64,000 bases of DNA from Vombatus ursinus (GCF_900497805.2 NW_020940358.1:23895299-23959298), one strand, 5' to 3'. Positions 31,060-43,509 are shown, numbered from the stretch's first letter. Program-made: numbers and translations. Notes: a model not told the origin generated them from the sequence alone.

Positions 31060-33444
31060 CAAGGAGACAGATATGAAAGTGGAAATATGGTAGAGGTAAC
31101 AGAGAAGAGTGAACAGAGAGTATCATGGATGGAACCTGGCAAAATCTTGCCTATAAGTGAATCAATGTTTTTTTGTGGGACTATATTACAACATGGGAGG
31201 ATACTTAAAGGGGTGGGGGGAGCAGGAAGATAGAAAGGAGTGAGTGATGCCCCTGGGTCAAATTAAGAGCTAGCAATGAGGGGAAGGTGACCTCTGATGT
31301 CTGAGAAGGAGAAGGGCCATCAGGGGAGTGAATGAGGAGGTAGGGAAAAGAAAAGAGGCCTTACTTTGGAGATGGGAGGGGGTTCCATTGATGAAAGCTC
31401 CTATGGGTGAAAAGGATTTGATACTTGAAAAGTCTACTTGTCCTGAGAGGGGAGGAGTTGAAACTCTTGGGAACAGTTGGCAACTGGAGCAGTGGAAGAG
31501 CACGGATTCAGGGAGATTTCTACACAAATATAGAAAAAAAGGACAACAAAAAAGGTTATACATCAGTATTGGGGGAGGAGCCTTACCATAGGTCAATATC
31601 CTTTCTGACACCTGAAATAACTGGCATTGTTCTGGAAGTAAGGCACAATGGAAAAGGGGAATCCATGGGTTAAGCCCTACAAGGCTATAGCTGAAAGTGC
31701 CTGGAGGGAAGAGCCTGGAATGGATATCTGGGAAGTTTTGATCACATGAGGAAAACAGAGAAAAGAAAACACGTGAACAGGTGATTAGAGGGGTCATGAA
31801 TCAGAAAAATGAGGGTCTAGAGTAAACAGAAAGAAAAGATGGATAATAAAGAGAGTGAGAAAAATCCTTTTTGGAAAGGAGTGTAAAAAATAAAATTTAA
31901 AAAACTAATGAACAGGACTAGCTGATAGGGAAGAGAGGAAGGGGGAATTTAGTTGACTGAAAGGAAAAAAGAGAGGGAAGAAATATATAATCAGATAAAA
32001 GCAGAAGAGAAAAAGGAATTAATAAACAAAGTCCTAATGGGAAAAGAGTAACAAACAATAAGGCTATCAGGGATGAGAAGAACAGAGTCAATGGGAACAG
32101 GGCCACCTTAAAAAAAGAGTAAAGTAAAAGTAACTAAAGGAACATAATATTGTGTTTCAGTGGAAGGAAAAAAATCATAACTTGAAAAAAAATTTTAGAG
32201 ATAGATGGAGGAAAATATAAACCTAAATCTTATAACTTTAAATGTGAATGGATCATACAACCCAATAAAATGAAAAAGAGACAGACTGGATAAAAAATAA
32301 AACCCTACAATCTGTTGCTTACAAGAGACACATCCAAAAAAAAATGACATAAACAACATAAAACAGAGAGAATGGGAAAAAATTACTATGCATCAAGTGA
32401 ACCCAAAAAAGTAGGAGTGGCAATCATGCTATCAACAAAGCAAAAACATTTAAAAAAATAAGGTGGGATAGCAAGGAAACTATAATATGTCTAAAGGAAC
32501 CACAGACAGTAATCCAATACCAATAATAAATGTATATGCTTTAAATGCTTTAGCATTTAAAATTTAGCGTACAAATTCATAAAGAAAACATCTGAGCTTA
32601 AAGAAGACATAAATAGTAACACAATAATGATAGAAGACTTTAATATCCCTCTGTCCATTTTGGACAAGTCTAACAGCAAATTAAACAAAAGGGAAAATAT
32701 GGAATTGATAAAATTTCTGAAGAAACTAGAGTTAAAAGACTTATAACATCTTCTAAATGGGACAACAAAAGAATGTAACTATTTCTTTGTACCACATGGA
32801 ACTTTTACAAAAAATGACCATATGCTAGGGCACAGATACATTGCAAACCAGTATAAAAAGAAAAAAATGGGTATTATATCCTCTATAGGCCATGATGCAA
32901 TAAAAACAGAAATTGGTTCAGGGACCACTACCAAGGCTACAGACACAAATGGAAACTTTATAATGAAATCTTAAATAATGAGTGAGTCAAAGAATAAATC
33001 ATAAAAGCAATTAATAACTATGTAAAAGAAAATATAATAATGAAACAATATACCAAAATTTCTGAGATGCAGCTAAAGCAGTCCTCAAAGGGAAAATCCT
33101 ATCCAATCATACATTAACAAAACAGAAAAAGAGATAATTAATGAAGTGGATATGCATTTTAAATGAGAAAATAAACAAATAAGTCCAAACTAAGCACAAA
33201 AGAGGAGATATTAAAAATTAGAGGAGAAATAGATAAGTTAGAAACAAAAAAAAAACCACCATAGAAAAAAATAAGTAAAACTAAAAGCTGGTTCATTAAA
33301 AAGACTAATAAAAACCCTTAGCTAATCTGATTAAAAGAAGAGAGCAGAAAATTGAATCAATAAAATAGCAAATAAACAAGGTGAAATCACAGCAAAACCA
33401 GAAGAAATAAAAAGAATCAGAACAAAAAAGGGAAAGCTGCTCCA
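31060..33444 (+). repeat. L1 inter-ORF region and ORF2 endonuclease part
   Basis: From about 32220 the + strand reads broken ORF2 N-terminal sequence: LITLNVNGSYNPIK, then ICCLQETH, and further VPHGTFTKNDHMLGHR (about 32790-32840), the L1 endonuclease core motifs. Stops are frequent. The preceding kilobase fits an L1 inter-ORF region only loosely and its left limit is uncertain. The copy ends in the region before the RT domain, where L3 sequence begins. Confidence 0.7.
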
Positions 33445-35158
33445 ATTCTTATTTTGCTTCTGTGAGTTTTGCTTATTTCTTTTGCAAACGAAACAAACCT
33501 TTGGTTGGAAAGGACAGAACAAAAACAGCTAATGGGGAGTTGATGCCCATAAGAATTAAGAAACAGGAGCAGCTAGGTGGCGCAGTGGATAGAGCCCTGG
33601 CCCTGAAGTCAGGAGGACCTGAGTTCAAATTCGGCCTCAGACCAAACACTTGACACTTACTAGCTGCGTGACCCTGGGCAAGTCGTTTAACCCCAATTGC
33701 CTAAAAAGAATTAAGAAACAGTAAAGAGAGTATTAAGTTGCTACCCTTGATGAATTCAAGTCACCTGACCTGGATGAATTACATCCTCAGCTACTAAAAT
33801 AATTGCCGGATGTGATTACTGAATTACTGTCAATGATATGTGAAAGACTATGGAGAATGGAAGAGGGCTAGAAAGGGGAAAATGTCCTTATTTTCAAAAC
33901 AGAGAACAGAAAAGATTCTACAGACTACAGGTCAAGAAGTCTGACTTCAAGTCCTAGCAAAATTCTAGAATGGATTATTAATGAAATGGGGAACATATAG
34001 AAAAGGCAGTGATTACCCAGCACAACTTTAACAAGATCAGGTCATGCCAGACTAACCTCCTTTCTTTTTTTTAAACAAAACTACTAAACTTAGGTAGATT
34101 AGGAAAACGCTATAGATATCATTTACCTAAATTACAGCAAAGTGTTCACTGAAGTATCTTGTACTATTCTTGTAGAAAAGATGTGGGCTAGATGACAGTA
34201 TAACTAATGGGATTCAGAACTGGTAGAACATCAGGACTCAACAAATCATCATTAATTGTTCAATGACAGCATGATGGAACATCTCTCATGGAGTACCTGC
34301 AGGGATCTGTGCTTGCCCCTGTGCTAGTAACATTTCTATCAATGACTCTGATGAAGATATATACCACATGCTCACCAAGTGTGCAGATGACACAAAGCTA
34401 GGAAGAAAAACCAACACACTGGATCACAGGCTCCAAAAAGATCTGACAGGCCAGAACATGGACTGAATCTTATAATGTAATAGGAATCTTATAAAATTTA
34501 ATAGGGATAAATATGAAATCTTACACTTGAGTTCCAAAAATTAACTTCAGAAGTATAAGCTGGGCAAGGTATAGACTATAGTTTGAAAAAGATCTGGGGG
34601 TTTTGATGTACTGCAAACTCAATATAAGTCAGCAGTGTGATACAGTGGCCAAAAAAGGTAATGAGTGTTGGCTGGACTGTTAAGAGAGGACTAGATTCCA
34701 GGAATAAGGAGATATAGTCTACTGTATTCTTCCCTGGACAGACTACATCTAGAGTATTATTTATTTCTAAGTGCCACAGTTTAGGAAGGACATTAGTAGA
34801 TTGGAGAGTATACAGAAGAGGGCAATGAGAATGCTGACGGGCCTTGAGTCCAAGCCACATGAAGATCAGTTGAAAGAAGTGGGGATATTTAGCGTGATGA
34901 GAAAGCTAAAAAGGGATATGATATCTATCTTCAAATACTTGAAAGGCCGTTACATGGCCCAGGAATTAGAATTGTTCTGTTTGGCCCTAAAGAGCCGAAC
35001 CAAGAGAAATGAGAAGTTGCAAAGAAACAAATTTAGGCTCAGTGTCAGGAAAAACTCCCTAACAATTAAAACTACACATAAATTGAATGGGTTGCCTCAG
35101 GAAGGTAGTAGGTTCTCACTCACTAAAGGTCTTCAAGTAGAGGCTGGATGATCAACCA
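33445..35158 (+). repeat. L3/CR1 LINE, ORF2 RT and C-terminal part
   Basis: Translated pieces include a degraded CADDTKLG (the RT YADD-box region, near 34387) and, at 34771-35151, LESIQKRAMRMLTGLESKPH, IFKYLKGRYM and LSVRKNSLTIKTTHKLNGLP, which match the conserved C-terminus of CR1/L3. It ends with 'CTTCAAGTAGAGGCTGGATG'. Broken frame, old. A young SINE is inserted at 33567-33705. Confidence 0.85.
33567..33705 (+). repeat. tRNA-derived SINE with perfect 16-bp duplication
   Basis: 'GAGCAGCTAGGTGGCGCAGT', 'GTCAGGAGGACCTGAGTTCA', 'GTGACCCTGGGCAAGTCGTT', and a short end 'CCCCAATTGCCTA'. The duplication AAGAATTAAGAAACAG (33551-33566 and 33706-33721) is perfect, so this is one of the younger insertions of the window. 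Confidence 0.95.
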
Positions 35159-35627
35159 AGTCAAGTTAACAAGTATTAAGTGCCTACTAGGTACCAGGCA
35201 CTGTGTAATCACTAGAAGAGACAAAGAAAAAACAATCCCTGCTCCTGAAGAGCTCAAAGTCTAATGGAGGGCACAATATGTAGACAACTATATACAAAGA
35301 AGAGACATACAAGATAAATCAGAGATTTATCTTATCTATTTATAGAGGGAAGGCATTAGCAGTAAGGGGAAGGTGGGATTTTAGCTGCAACTTAAAGGAA
35401 GCCAGGGAGGCCAGAAAGCAGAGATAAGGAGGGAGAATTACAGTTATGAAGGGACAAGTCAATAACAGTGCTCAGACTCTAGAGATAGATTGTCTTGTGG
35501 GAAGAACAGCAAGGAGGCTAACATCAATGGAGGGTAGAGAACATGCATGTAAGAACATGTAAGGTGTAAAAAAGTTTAGAAAAGTAGGAAAGGGGACAGG
35601 TTATAAAGGGCTTGAAAAGTTGAACAG
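35159..35627 (-). repeat. L2 3' region, reverse orientation (left part of a split copy)
   Basis: 'AGTGCCTACTAGGTACCAGG', 'AGAGCTCAAAGTCTAATGGA' and 'GTGCTCAGACTCTAGAGATA' are reverse L2 3' UTR. The copy continues at 38238 after the inserted chimera. Confidence 0.85.
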
Positions 35628-38224
35628 GAAAATAGCCGTTGTTGGGCAGAGCTAAGATGGTGGAGTAAAAGCAGTGACTTGTTTGAGCTCTCCCCCAAAC
35701 CCTTCCAAATACCTGTAAAAATGACTCTAAACAAATTCTAGAGCAGCAGAACATACAAAAAGACAAGAGTGAAACAAATTTCCAGCCCAAGACAAGCTCG
35801 ATGGTTGCTGGGAAAGGTCTGTTGTGCTGAGCTGGGAGAGGAGGGCAATTCCAATGTGGGTTGGGCCAGCAAAGATGGGGCCCACCAAACCTGGAGCAGT
35901 CCTCAGGGGACTGAATCACTAGCAGCTGTGGTGGTTTCCAGAATTCCCAACCTACAAACACCAAAGACAATTGAGGTCAGTGGGAAAAGACGATCGGACC
36001 TGGGTAAGAAAGGAGCATAGTCTGGTCCTAGCCCTGGTGCAGCCCTGGGGCAGCCGTGTGGCAGCTTCGGGAGCTCTCGGCCCACAGATGGTGGAGGTAT
36101 CATCAAGTGACTGATCAAAAGGAGGAATGTAGGGATCTCTTTACTGGTGCTAAGGCAGGATTCTCTTGCTTTGCCCGTGCTCGCATCTGGGTCCCAGTCC
36201 TGGGTGGTGGTCCTGGGCTGAGGAAGAGTGCTGGCATGGTGTAGCTTGTGGAGACGGTAGAGAGGGAATCCTCCTCACAGTTCCAAGGCAGAAAAGAGTA
36301 CTTGTGGTCATTCATAGACCAGAGCACAGGCCAGGAGAGTAGCAAACATCTCTCTTTTGATCATACCACCTTGGAAGAACTGAAAACTTACAGGACCCTA
36401 GAAGTATCTCTGACAACAGCTGCACAAAACCCCTGAAGCTTGGGACAGTACACCTTCCACACTGGAAGCAGACTGCTACCTTAACAAAGAGTTTAAAAGT
36501 CAAGTAATTGGCTGGGAACATGAATAAACAGCGCAAAACAACTCAGGCTATAGAATCTTACTTTGGTGACAAAGAAGATCAAAACATGCAACCAGAAGAA
36601 GACAACAAAGTCAAAGCTCCTACATCCAAAGCCTCCAAGAAAAATATGAATTAGTCTCAGGCCATGGAAGAGCTCAAAAAGGATTTTGAGAAGCAAGTAA
36701 AAGAAGTAGAGGAAAAATTGGGAAGAGAAATGAGAGTGATGCAAGAAAATCATGAAAAACAAGTCAACAGCTTGCTAAAGGAGACCTAAAAAAATACTGA
36801 AAAAAATAACACCTTAAAAAATAGACTAACCCAAATGGCAAAAGAGGGCCAAAAAGCCAATGAGGAGAAGAATGCCTTAAAAAGCAGAACTGGCCAAATG
36901 GAAAAGGAGGTCCAAAAGTTCACTGAAGAAAATAATTCCTTAAAAATTAGAATGGGGCAAATGGAAGCTAATGACTCTGAGAAATCAAGAAATTATAAAA
37001 CAAAACCAAAATAATGAAAAAATAGAAGATAATGTGAAATATCTCATTGGAAAAAACAACTGACCTGGAAAATAGATCTGGGACAGATAATTTAAAAATT
37101 ATTGGACTACCTGAGTCAAGATCAAAAAAAGAGCCTAGACATCATCTTTCAAGAAATTGTCAAGGAAAACTGCCCTGACATTCTAGAACCATAGGGGAAA
37201 ACAGAAATTGAAAGTATCTACCAATCACTTCCTGAAAGAGATCCCAAAATGAAAACTCCCAGGAATATTATAACCAAATTCCAGAGTTCCCAGAAGAAAA
37301 TATGGCAAGCAGCCAGAAAGAAACAATTCAAGTATTGTGGAAACACAATCAGGATAACACAAGATTTAGCAGCTTCTCCATTAAGGGACTGGAGAGCTTG
37401 GGATATGATATTCCTGAGGTCAAAGGAGCTAGTATTAAAACCAAGAATCACCTACCCAGCAAAACTGAGTATAATATTTCAGGGGAAAAAATGGACATTC
37501 AATGAAGTAGAGGACTTTCACACATTCTTGATGACAAGACCAGAGCGGAATAGAAAACTGGACTTTCAAATACAACACTCAAGAGAGGCATGAAAAGCAG
37601 GTCAGAATGCTTCATAGAATCACAGAATTTAGAAGTGGTAGAAGCCTTGGCAGCCACCTAGTCCAACCTGCAATATAAAAGAATCCATCATAATATTCCT
37701 GACAGATGATCATCCAGCTTCTGCTTGAAGACCTTCAAATAGTACCAATGCACCACCTCTAGGGGGAACCCATTCTATTTACGATGCTGATTGTTGGAAT
37801 ATTTCTGAACAGCTAGTCTGAATCTGCCTCTTTGCAGCTTCCACTCTTTGCTCTTGGATTTGTCCTCTGGGACCAAACAGAAAACTTGAAGAGGGTTCTC
37901 ATGTCTACCCAAAGTCCACTCTTCTCTAGGACTGAGTTCCTTCATAAGCACACACTCACAAAACTTACCAATCTCCCAATCTTAAATGAAGTAGAATTTT
38001 CAAACACCTGTTAGGCAAGTCCTGGAGTCAATGTAGGAAAAGGACCATCAGGATTTTAAAACAACCATATTCTCCTACTACAGATGCCATGGTCGACTTC
38101 AATTTGTCACAACTTAGACAAAGGTCGTGTCTCCTTTGAGACACTGGCTCAAATCTTTTATTTAAAGGCATTTGGCTAACAGTTTTTCTGTACAATAGAA
38201 TGAAAAAATGTTCTCTGGAAAAAA
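35628..38224 (+). mobile_element. Chimeric retrocopy: L1 5' UTR and ORF1 joined to antisense L3, with poly(A)
   Basis: The 13-bp repeat AAAAGTTGAACAG (35615-35627 and 38225-38237) brackets 2.6 kb inside a reverse L2 copy. The insert has an L1 5' UTR from about 35644 (GGGCAGAGCTAAGATGGTGG), broken ORF1 from 36521 (MNKQRKTTQAIESYFGDKED) to about 37590 (including ARKKQFKYCGNTIRITQDLA), then about 500 bases of L3/CR1 in reverse orientation (37610-38120), and an A run ending at 38228. ORF2 is absent. The order and single terminal A run suggest one chimeric RNA was inserted, rather than two separate insertions. Confidence 0.75.
37605..38120 (-). repeat. L3/CR1 LINE 3' end, reverse orientation (part of the chimera)
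   Basis: 'CATAGAATCACAGAATTTAG', 'CAGCCACCTAGTCCAACCTG', 'TTCTGCTTGAAGACCTTCAA' and 'GTCTGAATCTGCCTCTTTGC' are the reverse complement of the L3 C-terminal coding and 3' terminal region. Confidence 0.85.
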
Positions 38225-38237
38225 AAAAGTTGAACAG

Positions 38238-39070
38238 AAGATTTAATATCTGATCCTAGAATTAATAGGGAGCCACTAGAGTTTATTGTATCAGAGGATG
38301 ACATGGTGAGACCTGCTTTCAATTTATCATTTTGACAGCTGAGTGAAGGATGAACTAGAGCAAGGAGAGATTTGAAGGTGGGAAACCAACCAGAAAGCTA
38401 CTACACTAATCTATGCATGAAGCAAAGAGTGCCTGCACCACAGTGGTGGCAGAGTCAGAGGAGAGAAAGGGGTGTATACCAGAGCTGTGGCTAAGAATTG
38501 ACAAGGACTTGGCAAGTGATTGGATACCGGGGGTGGGAGAGAGGGAGGTATAACATCTAGGATTGTGAACCTAGGCAACTGAGAGGAATAGTGGTGCCCT
38601 AAACAGTAATAGAAAAGAAAGATGGGAAGGTTTGGGGGAAAAATAATCAGTTCAATTTCAGACACGATGAGTTTAAGATGTCTATGGGACAACCAACTCC
38701 ATGTGTCCAATAGGCATGAGACTGGAGGGTCAGGAAAATGTGATTAGGGTTGGCTAAATAAGTGTGAAAATCAAATGCATAGAGATGATAATTGAATCCA
38801 TGTGAACCGATGAGATCACTAAGAAAAATAGTATCATGGGAAAAGAGAAAAGAACCTAGGACAGTATCTTGGGGAACACTTATGGTTACTGGATGTAAGT
38901 TGGATAAGGATCTAGCAAAGGAGACTGAGAAGTGGTCAGACAGGTAGGAGAACCAGGAGAGAAAAGTGTTGTGAAAACCTAGACAGAATAGAGTATCAAG
39001 TAGAAACGTGGGGAACAGGGAACTGGGTTTGTACAATGAAGAGGAGAGGGATGGTTCAGAATAATTGAGA
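38238..39070 (-). repeat. L2, reverse orientation (right part of the split copy)
   Basis: On the - strand a broken RT-to-C-terminal segment is readable: LLDTLFCLGFHNTFLSWFSY and VPQDTVLGSFLFS (from about 39000), then SWLSHRHLKLIVSEIELIIF (from about 38700), which are L2 ORF2 landmarks. It joins 35159-35627 as one older L2. Confidence 0.85.
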
Positions 39071-39239
39071 AATTGAGAAAATTAATTCAGGTAGGTTATT
39101 TCATCCCCAGGCAGATGGGACAGTGAGGCTGGGTATTTTCATGATATAAAGGTTCTAGGCAGGGCCTCAGCAATCATTCAGTTGGCCTCAGGGGCAAGTT
39201 GTTTCAAGGGCATCAGGAAACAGAAAAGTTATTTTTCAG

Positions 39240-39305
39240 GCATGTTGTGGTAGAGACTCTTTTTGAACTAAATGATCACTGAGGCCAAATCTAAAATTTT
39301 TATGA
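39240..39305 (+). repeat. L3 3' tail fragment
   Basis: 'GAACTAAATGATCACTGAGG' followed by 'AAATCTAAAATTTTTATGAT' matches the L3 3' terminus. Confidence 0.5.
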
Positions 39306-39309
39306 TAAT

Positions 39310-39830
39310 AGTAACATATTTATTGCCATCCTAACATCTATCATCTCTCTCCATTCACAGTCATCACTCTTACTCAGACCCTCATGACTTCTCACTTGGA
39401 ACTATGCAATAGCTTCTTAATTGGTGTTTCTGCTTCTAGTCTTTCCCCTCTCCAATCTATTTTCTACACTTCTTTCAAAATAATCTTCCTAAAACACAGC
39501 TCTGTGTATATTGTTTTCCATTCAATAAGAGCTTATGCAAAATCTCAGAGGCAGGAGATGGATTGTTGAGTATAAGAAACAGCCAATAGGCTGGACCCAG
39601 TTACATAACAACCTCCTAATTAGTTACCCCTTATTCTCTCACCTCTTCAATTTATCTCCACATAGCTGTCAAAATGATATCCCTTAAAACACAAATCTGA
39701 CCATTGTCATCCCCACCACTGAAAAATCTTCAGTGACTCCCTATTCTCTTAGATAAAATAAAATTCCTCAGCCTGGTATTTAAAGCCTTCCACAATCTGA
39801 ATCCAGCCTGCCTTTAAAAATGGTTTTACT
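39310..39830 (+). repeat. L2 3' UTR, forward orientation
   Basis: 'CATAGCTGTCAAAATGATAT', 'AACACAAATCTGACCATTGT', 'GTGACTCCCTATTCTCTTAG' and 'TTTAAAGCCTTCCACAATCT' are L2 3' UTR landmarks in order, partly duplicated (39370-39500 and 39600-39830). Confidence 0.85.
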
Positions 39831-39859
39831 GATTTTCCTTTATTTTTTTTATATAAACT

Positions 39860-42800
39860 TCCAGGGAATTGTGGGAAGATGGTAGAATATGGCAGGAAAT
39901 TACCAGGCTCTCTCAAATTGCAACCTCCCCCCAAATATCTTAAAATAATGCCTGAAAGTGAATTTTAGAGCAGGAGAAATAAGTAAAAGTTAAAGCAGTC
40001 ATCCAGCCTAAGACAATTTGGGAAGACCTCAGGAAAGATCTGACCTCCCAAGGTGGTGGTCTGACTAGAGTAAAGTGCAGATGCCAGGTCAACAAGCAGC
40101 AAGCTCTGGGGGCAGATGTATTGCCCCCTCAGATTGAAGAACTTTTGCCTCACATTGGTGTAGGAATCTGGAGGCTGATCAGGGGAAAATTGAGGAGTCC
40201 TCTGCAAGTCCCAGGCTATGGTTGCAGGCAAAGAAGAGCAAGCACACACCAATGAGTGTGGTTGCAGAGGGGCAGGGCCCTGCTGGTTGTGGTCACTTGC
40301 AGGAGAGTGGAGTCCCTAAGGGCAATATGATGCTTGCAGCTGCCTGAGGAACCACAGGGAGTGACAGTGTTTGCGCAACTAGTGCTGGGCACACTCAGGG
40401 ACAGAGAGGAGTAGCTGAGGTCACAGATCAAGGTGTGAACCAAAAGAGCAGTAATCACACCTGGCTTTGAATTATAGAACACTAGAAGAACCAAAAAGTC
40501 AAAGATCCCCCAGATAGAACTCAGAAAACAACAGCACAAAAAATCTGAGGCCTGAGACATTATCCCTCACACCTGGGAAGCAGAGCCCAACCCTAACATA
40601 AAGCCAAGAAACAGGACTTTAAAGAAATGAGTAAACAACAGAGAAAGAACCTGACCATAGGTAGCTACTATAGTGATAGAGAAGATCAGGGTTCAAACTT
40701 AGAAGTAGATGATACAGTGAAAACAGCTACGTGTAAAGCTTCAAAGAAAAATGTAAAATGGTCAGGCCCAAAAAAAGAATTCTTGGAAGAATTTAGAGGA
40801 GCTCTTGAAAGAGCTTAAAAAGTAAGAGAGATTGAGGGAAAACTGAGGAGAAAAAGGAGTGATGCAAGAAAATCAAGAAAACTATGAAAAGAAAGTCAAC
40901 CAATTGGAAAAAGAGATCCAAAAACTTACCAAAATTAGAATTGGGCAAGAGAAAGTTAATGACTTCAAAAGACATCAAGAAATAATAAAACAAAACCAAA
41001 AGAATGAAAAAATAAAAGACAACATAAAACATCTCATTAGAAAAACAACTGACCTGGAAAACAGATCAGGGAGAGATGATATAAAAACTGTTGGACTACC
41101 TGAAAGTTAAGATTAAAAAAAAAGAATCTAGACACTATACTTCAAGAAATTATTATGAAAAATTGCCCTGCATTTTTAGAATTAGAGGATAAAATAGCAA
41201 TTGAAAAAAATTTACCAATTACCACCTGAAAGAGATCTCAAAATGAAAACTCACAGGAACAGTATAGCTAAGTTTCAAAGCTCTCAGGTCAAGGAGAAAA
41301 TATTACAAGCAACTAGAAAGAAACAGAAACAATTTAAATATTGTGGAGCTACAGTCAGGATAACACAAGATTTAGCAGCTTCTACATTAAAAGACCAAAG
41401 GGCATAGAATACAATGTTCCAAACAGGAAACGAGCTGGGTTTGCAACCAAAAATACCTTACTCGGCAAAACTGAGTGTAATCCTGCAAGGGAAAAAATGT
41501 AAATTTAATGAACTAAAGGATTTTAAGGTAATCTTGAGGAAAAGACCAGAACTAAACCTAAAATTTGACTTAGAAGAATCAGGAGAAACATAAGAAGGTA
41601 AACATGAAAGACTAGTTATAAGTGATTTAAAAGGTTAAACTGTTTATTTCTTTTATGAGAAAATGATATTTGTAACTCTTAAGAATGTTATTATTATTAG
41701 AGTAGTTTGAAAGAATATTCATAGATAGAAGGTTTGGGGTTGAATTATGATGAGATGATCCTAAAAAAGTACAATTGGATACAGAGAGGTAAAATAAAGC
41801 AAATAATCTCATACAAAAGAGGAGTGAATGGAAGAACTGCTATAGTGGCGTGGAATGGAAGATGAGGTGGAGGGCAGGTGGTGTGGGAACCTTATTCTCA
41901 TGGGAACTGGTTAAAGAGGGAATAACATAGACATGTAGGAGGGCATAAAAGTCTTCATAACTTGCAAAGAAACAGGAAGGCAAAGGGATAGGATTAGGGA
42001 GGGACTCATAGAAGGATGTGTGGATTAATAAATAAGAGGGCAAGGGGATAGAATTAGGGAAGGAGTTTTAGAAGGACATACAGATTAGGGAGGCAGTTGT
42101 CAAAAGTAAATTAGACTTGACTGTGATGGAATACTACTGTGCTGTGAGAAATGATGAGCAGGACCTAACAATTGCACTTCTAGGGCTATATCCCAAAGAG
42201 ATCATGCAAATGGGAAAAGGACCCACATGTACAAAGAATATTTATAGCAGCTCTTTTTGTGGTAAAGAAATGGAAATAGAGAAGATGCCCATCAATTGGG
42301 GAATGGCTGAACAAGTTGTGGTATATGAATGTAATGGAATAGTACTGTGCTATAGAAATGATGAGCAGGCAGACTTCAGAAAAACCTGGAAAGACTTGTA
42401 TGGTCTGATGCTGAGTGAAGTGAGCAGAACCAAGAAAATGTTGTACACAACAACAGCCACATTGTGCGATGACTAATACTGATAAACTTAACCCTTCCCA
42501 GCAATACAAGGATCTAAGATATCTCCAAAGGCCTCGTGATGGAAAATGCTATCCAATCCAAAGAAAGAACTATGGAATTTGAATGCAGATTGAAGCATAC
42601 TATTTGCTATTTTTTTTCCTCTGTTGTGTTTTGTTTCCTCTTTCTGGTGGTTCGTCTTATTGGTTCTAATTTTTACTTACAACATCGTTAATGTGAAAAT
42701 ATGTTTAATAGGAATGTATATGTATAGCCTATATCAGATTGTGCACCATCTTGGGGAGGGTGGTGGGGAGGAAGGGTGAGAAAAATTTTAAACTCAAAAG

Positions 42801-43185
42801 CATATGGAAGTGAATGTTGATAAATAAAAACAAATTAATAAAAAAAAGAAATGATAAGCAGGATGATTTTAGAAAAATATGGAAAGATTTGCATGAAATA
42901 ATGAAGAGGGAATTGAGCAGAACCAAGAGAATGTTGTTTACAATAAGAGCAATATTGTTCAAAGAGTAACTGTGAATGATTAAGCTATTCTGGGTTACAT
43001 GAACATTCAAATCAACTACAAAGGACCTATGAAGGAAGATGCTATCCACCTACAGAGAAAGAACAGATACAAGGAAGTATGTATTGTATAGTTTCACATA
43101 TATATCTGTATCAAATGTTGGCCTTCTCTGGTGAGAGGTTGAGAGGGAGGGAGCAAAACAACTTTGAACTCAAAAGTTCAAAAAT
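39860..43185 (+). repeat. Older L1: 5' UTR, ORF1, inter-ORF region and 3' end, most of ORF2 absent
   Basis: The 5' UTR starts near 39865 (GGGAATTGTGGGAAGATGGT). ORF1 begins at 40628 (MSKQQRKNLTIGSYYSDRED) and runs broken to about 41590, including GRDDIKTVGLPE and ATRKKQKQFKYCGATVRITQ. The inter-ORF region goes to about 42115, then 3' sequence near the ORF2 end begins at once. A younger L1 fragment is inserted at 42164-42846, after which the 3' UTR resumes to about 43185. Confidence 0.85.
42164..42846 (+). mobile_element. Younger 5'-truncated L1 inserted in the older L1
   Basis: The 17-bp duplication AGAAATGATGAGCAGGA (42147-42163) / AGAAATGATAAGCAGGA (42847-42863) has one mismatch. The insert starts at the ORF2 end ('ACTTCTAGGGCTATATCCCA'), includes the 3' UTR and an A-rich end. 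It is closer to the L1 at 8790-10999 than to its host element. Confidence 0.93.
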
Positions 43186-43189
43186 GACC

Positions 43190-43335
43190 AGAGGCAGCTG
43201 GTGTCTGAATAGATAGCACTGGAACTGGAATTAGGAAGACCTGAGTTCCAGTCTGACCTCAAACACTTATTAGCTTTGTGACCCTGGGCAAGTCACTTAA
43301 CCCCACTACCTAACCAAAAAAGTAAAAACAAAAAA
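43190..43335 (+). repeat. tRNA-derived SINE
   Basis: 'AGAGGCAGCTGGTGTCTGAA', 'TTAGGAAGACCTGAGTTCCA', 'TGTGACCCTGGGCAAGTCAC' and an A-rich tail. No clear duplication. Confidence 0.85.
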
Positions 43336-43509
43336 ATTAAACTCAGGCACTACTGCCCATCAGCCACATCTGGAAATGTATGTTTCATTCCCAAGAGGTG
43401 AGAGATATCCTTTGCCATCAGTCCTTCGAAATGATTATTCTTTACCATTCCAAATTTATTTCATCTCACTTCCCATCACACATTTTTTATTTTACACAAA
43501 CTGAAGTAT

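Noticed and set aside
31270-31797. Open frame of about 175 codons on the - strand
   Set aside because: It reads the wrong strand of L1-type sequence. It is rich in S, P, F and L from purine-rich DNA on the other strand and shows no domain.
34771-35151. 126-codon frame with protein-like sequence
   Set aside because: It is the C-terminal part of an L3/CR1 LINE and is continuous with broken RT sequence upstream.
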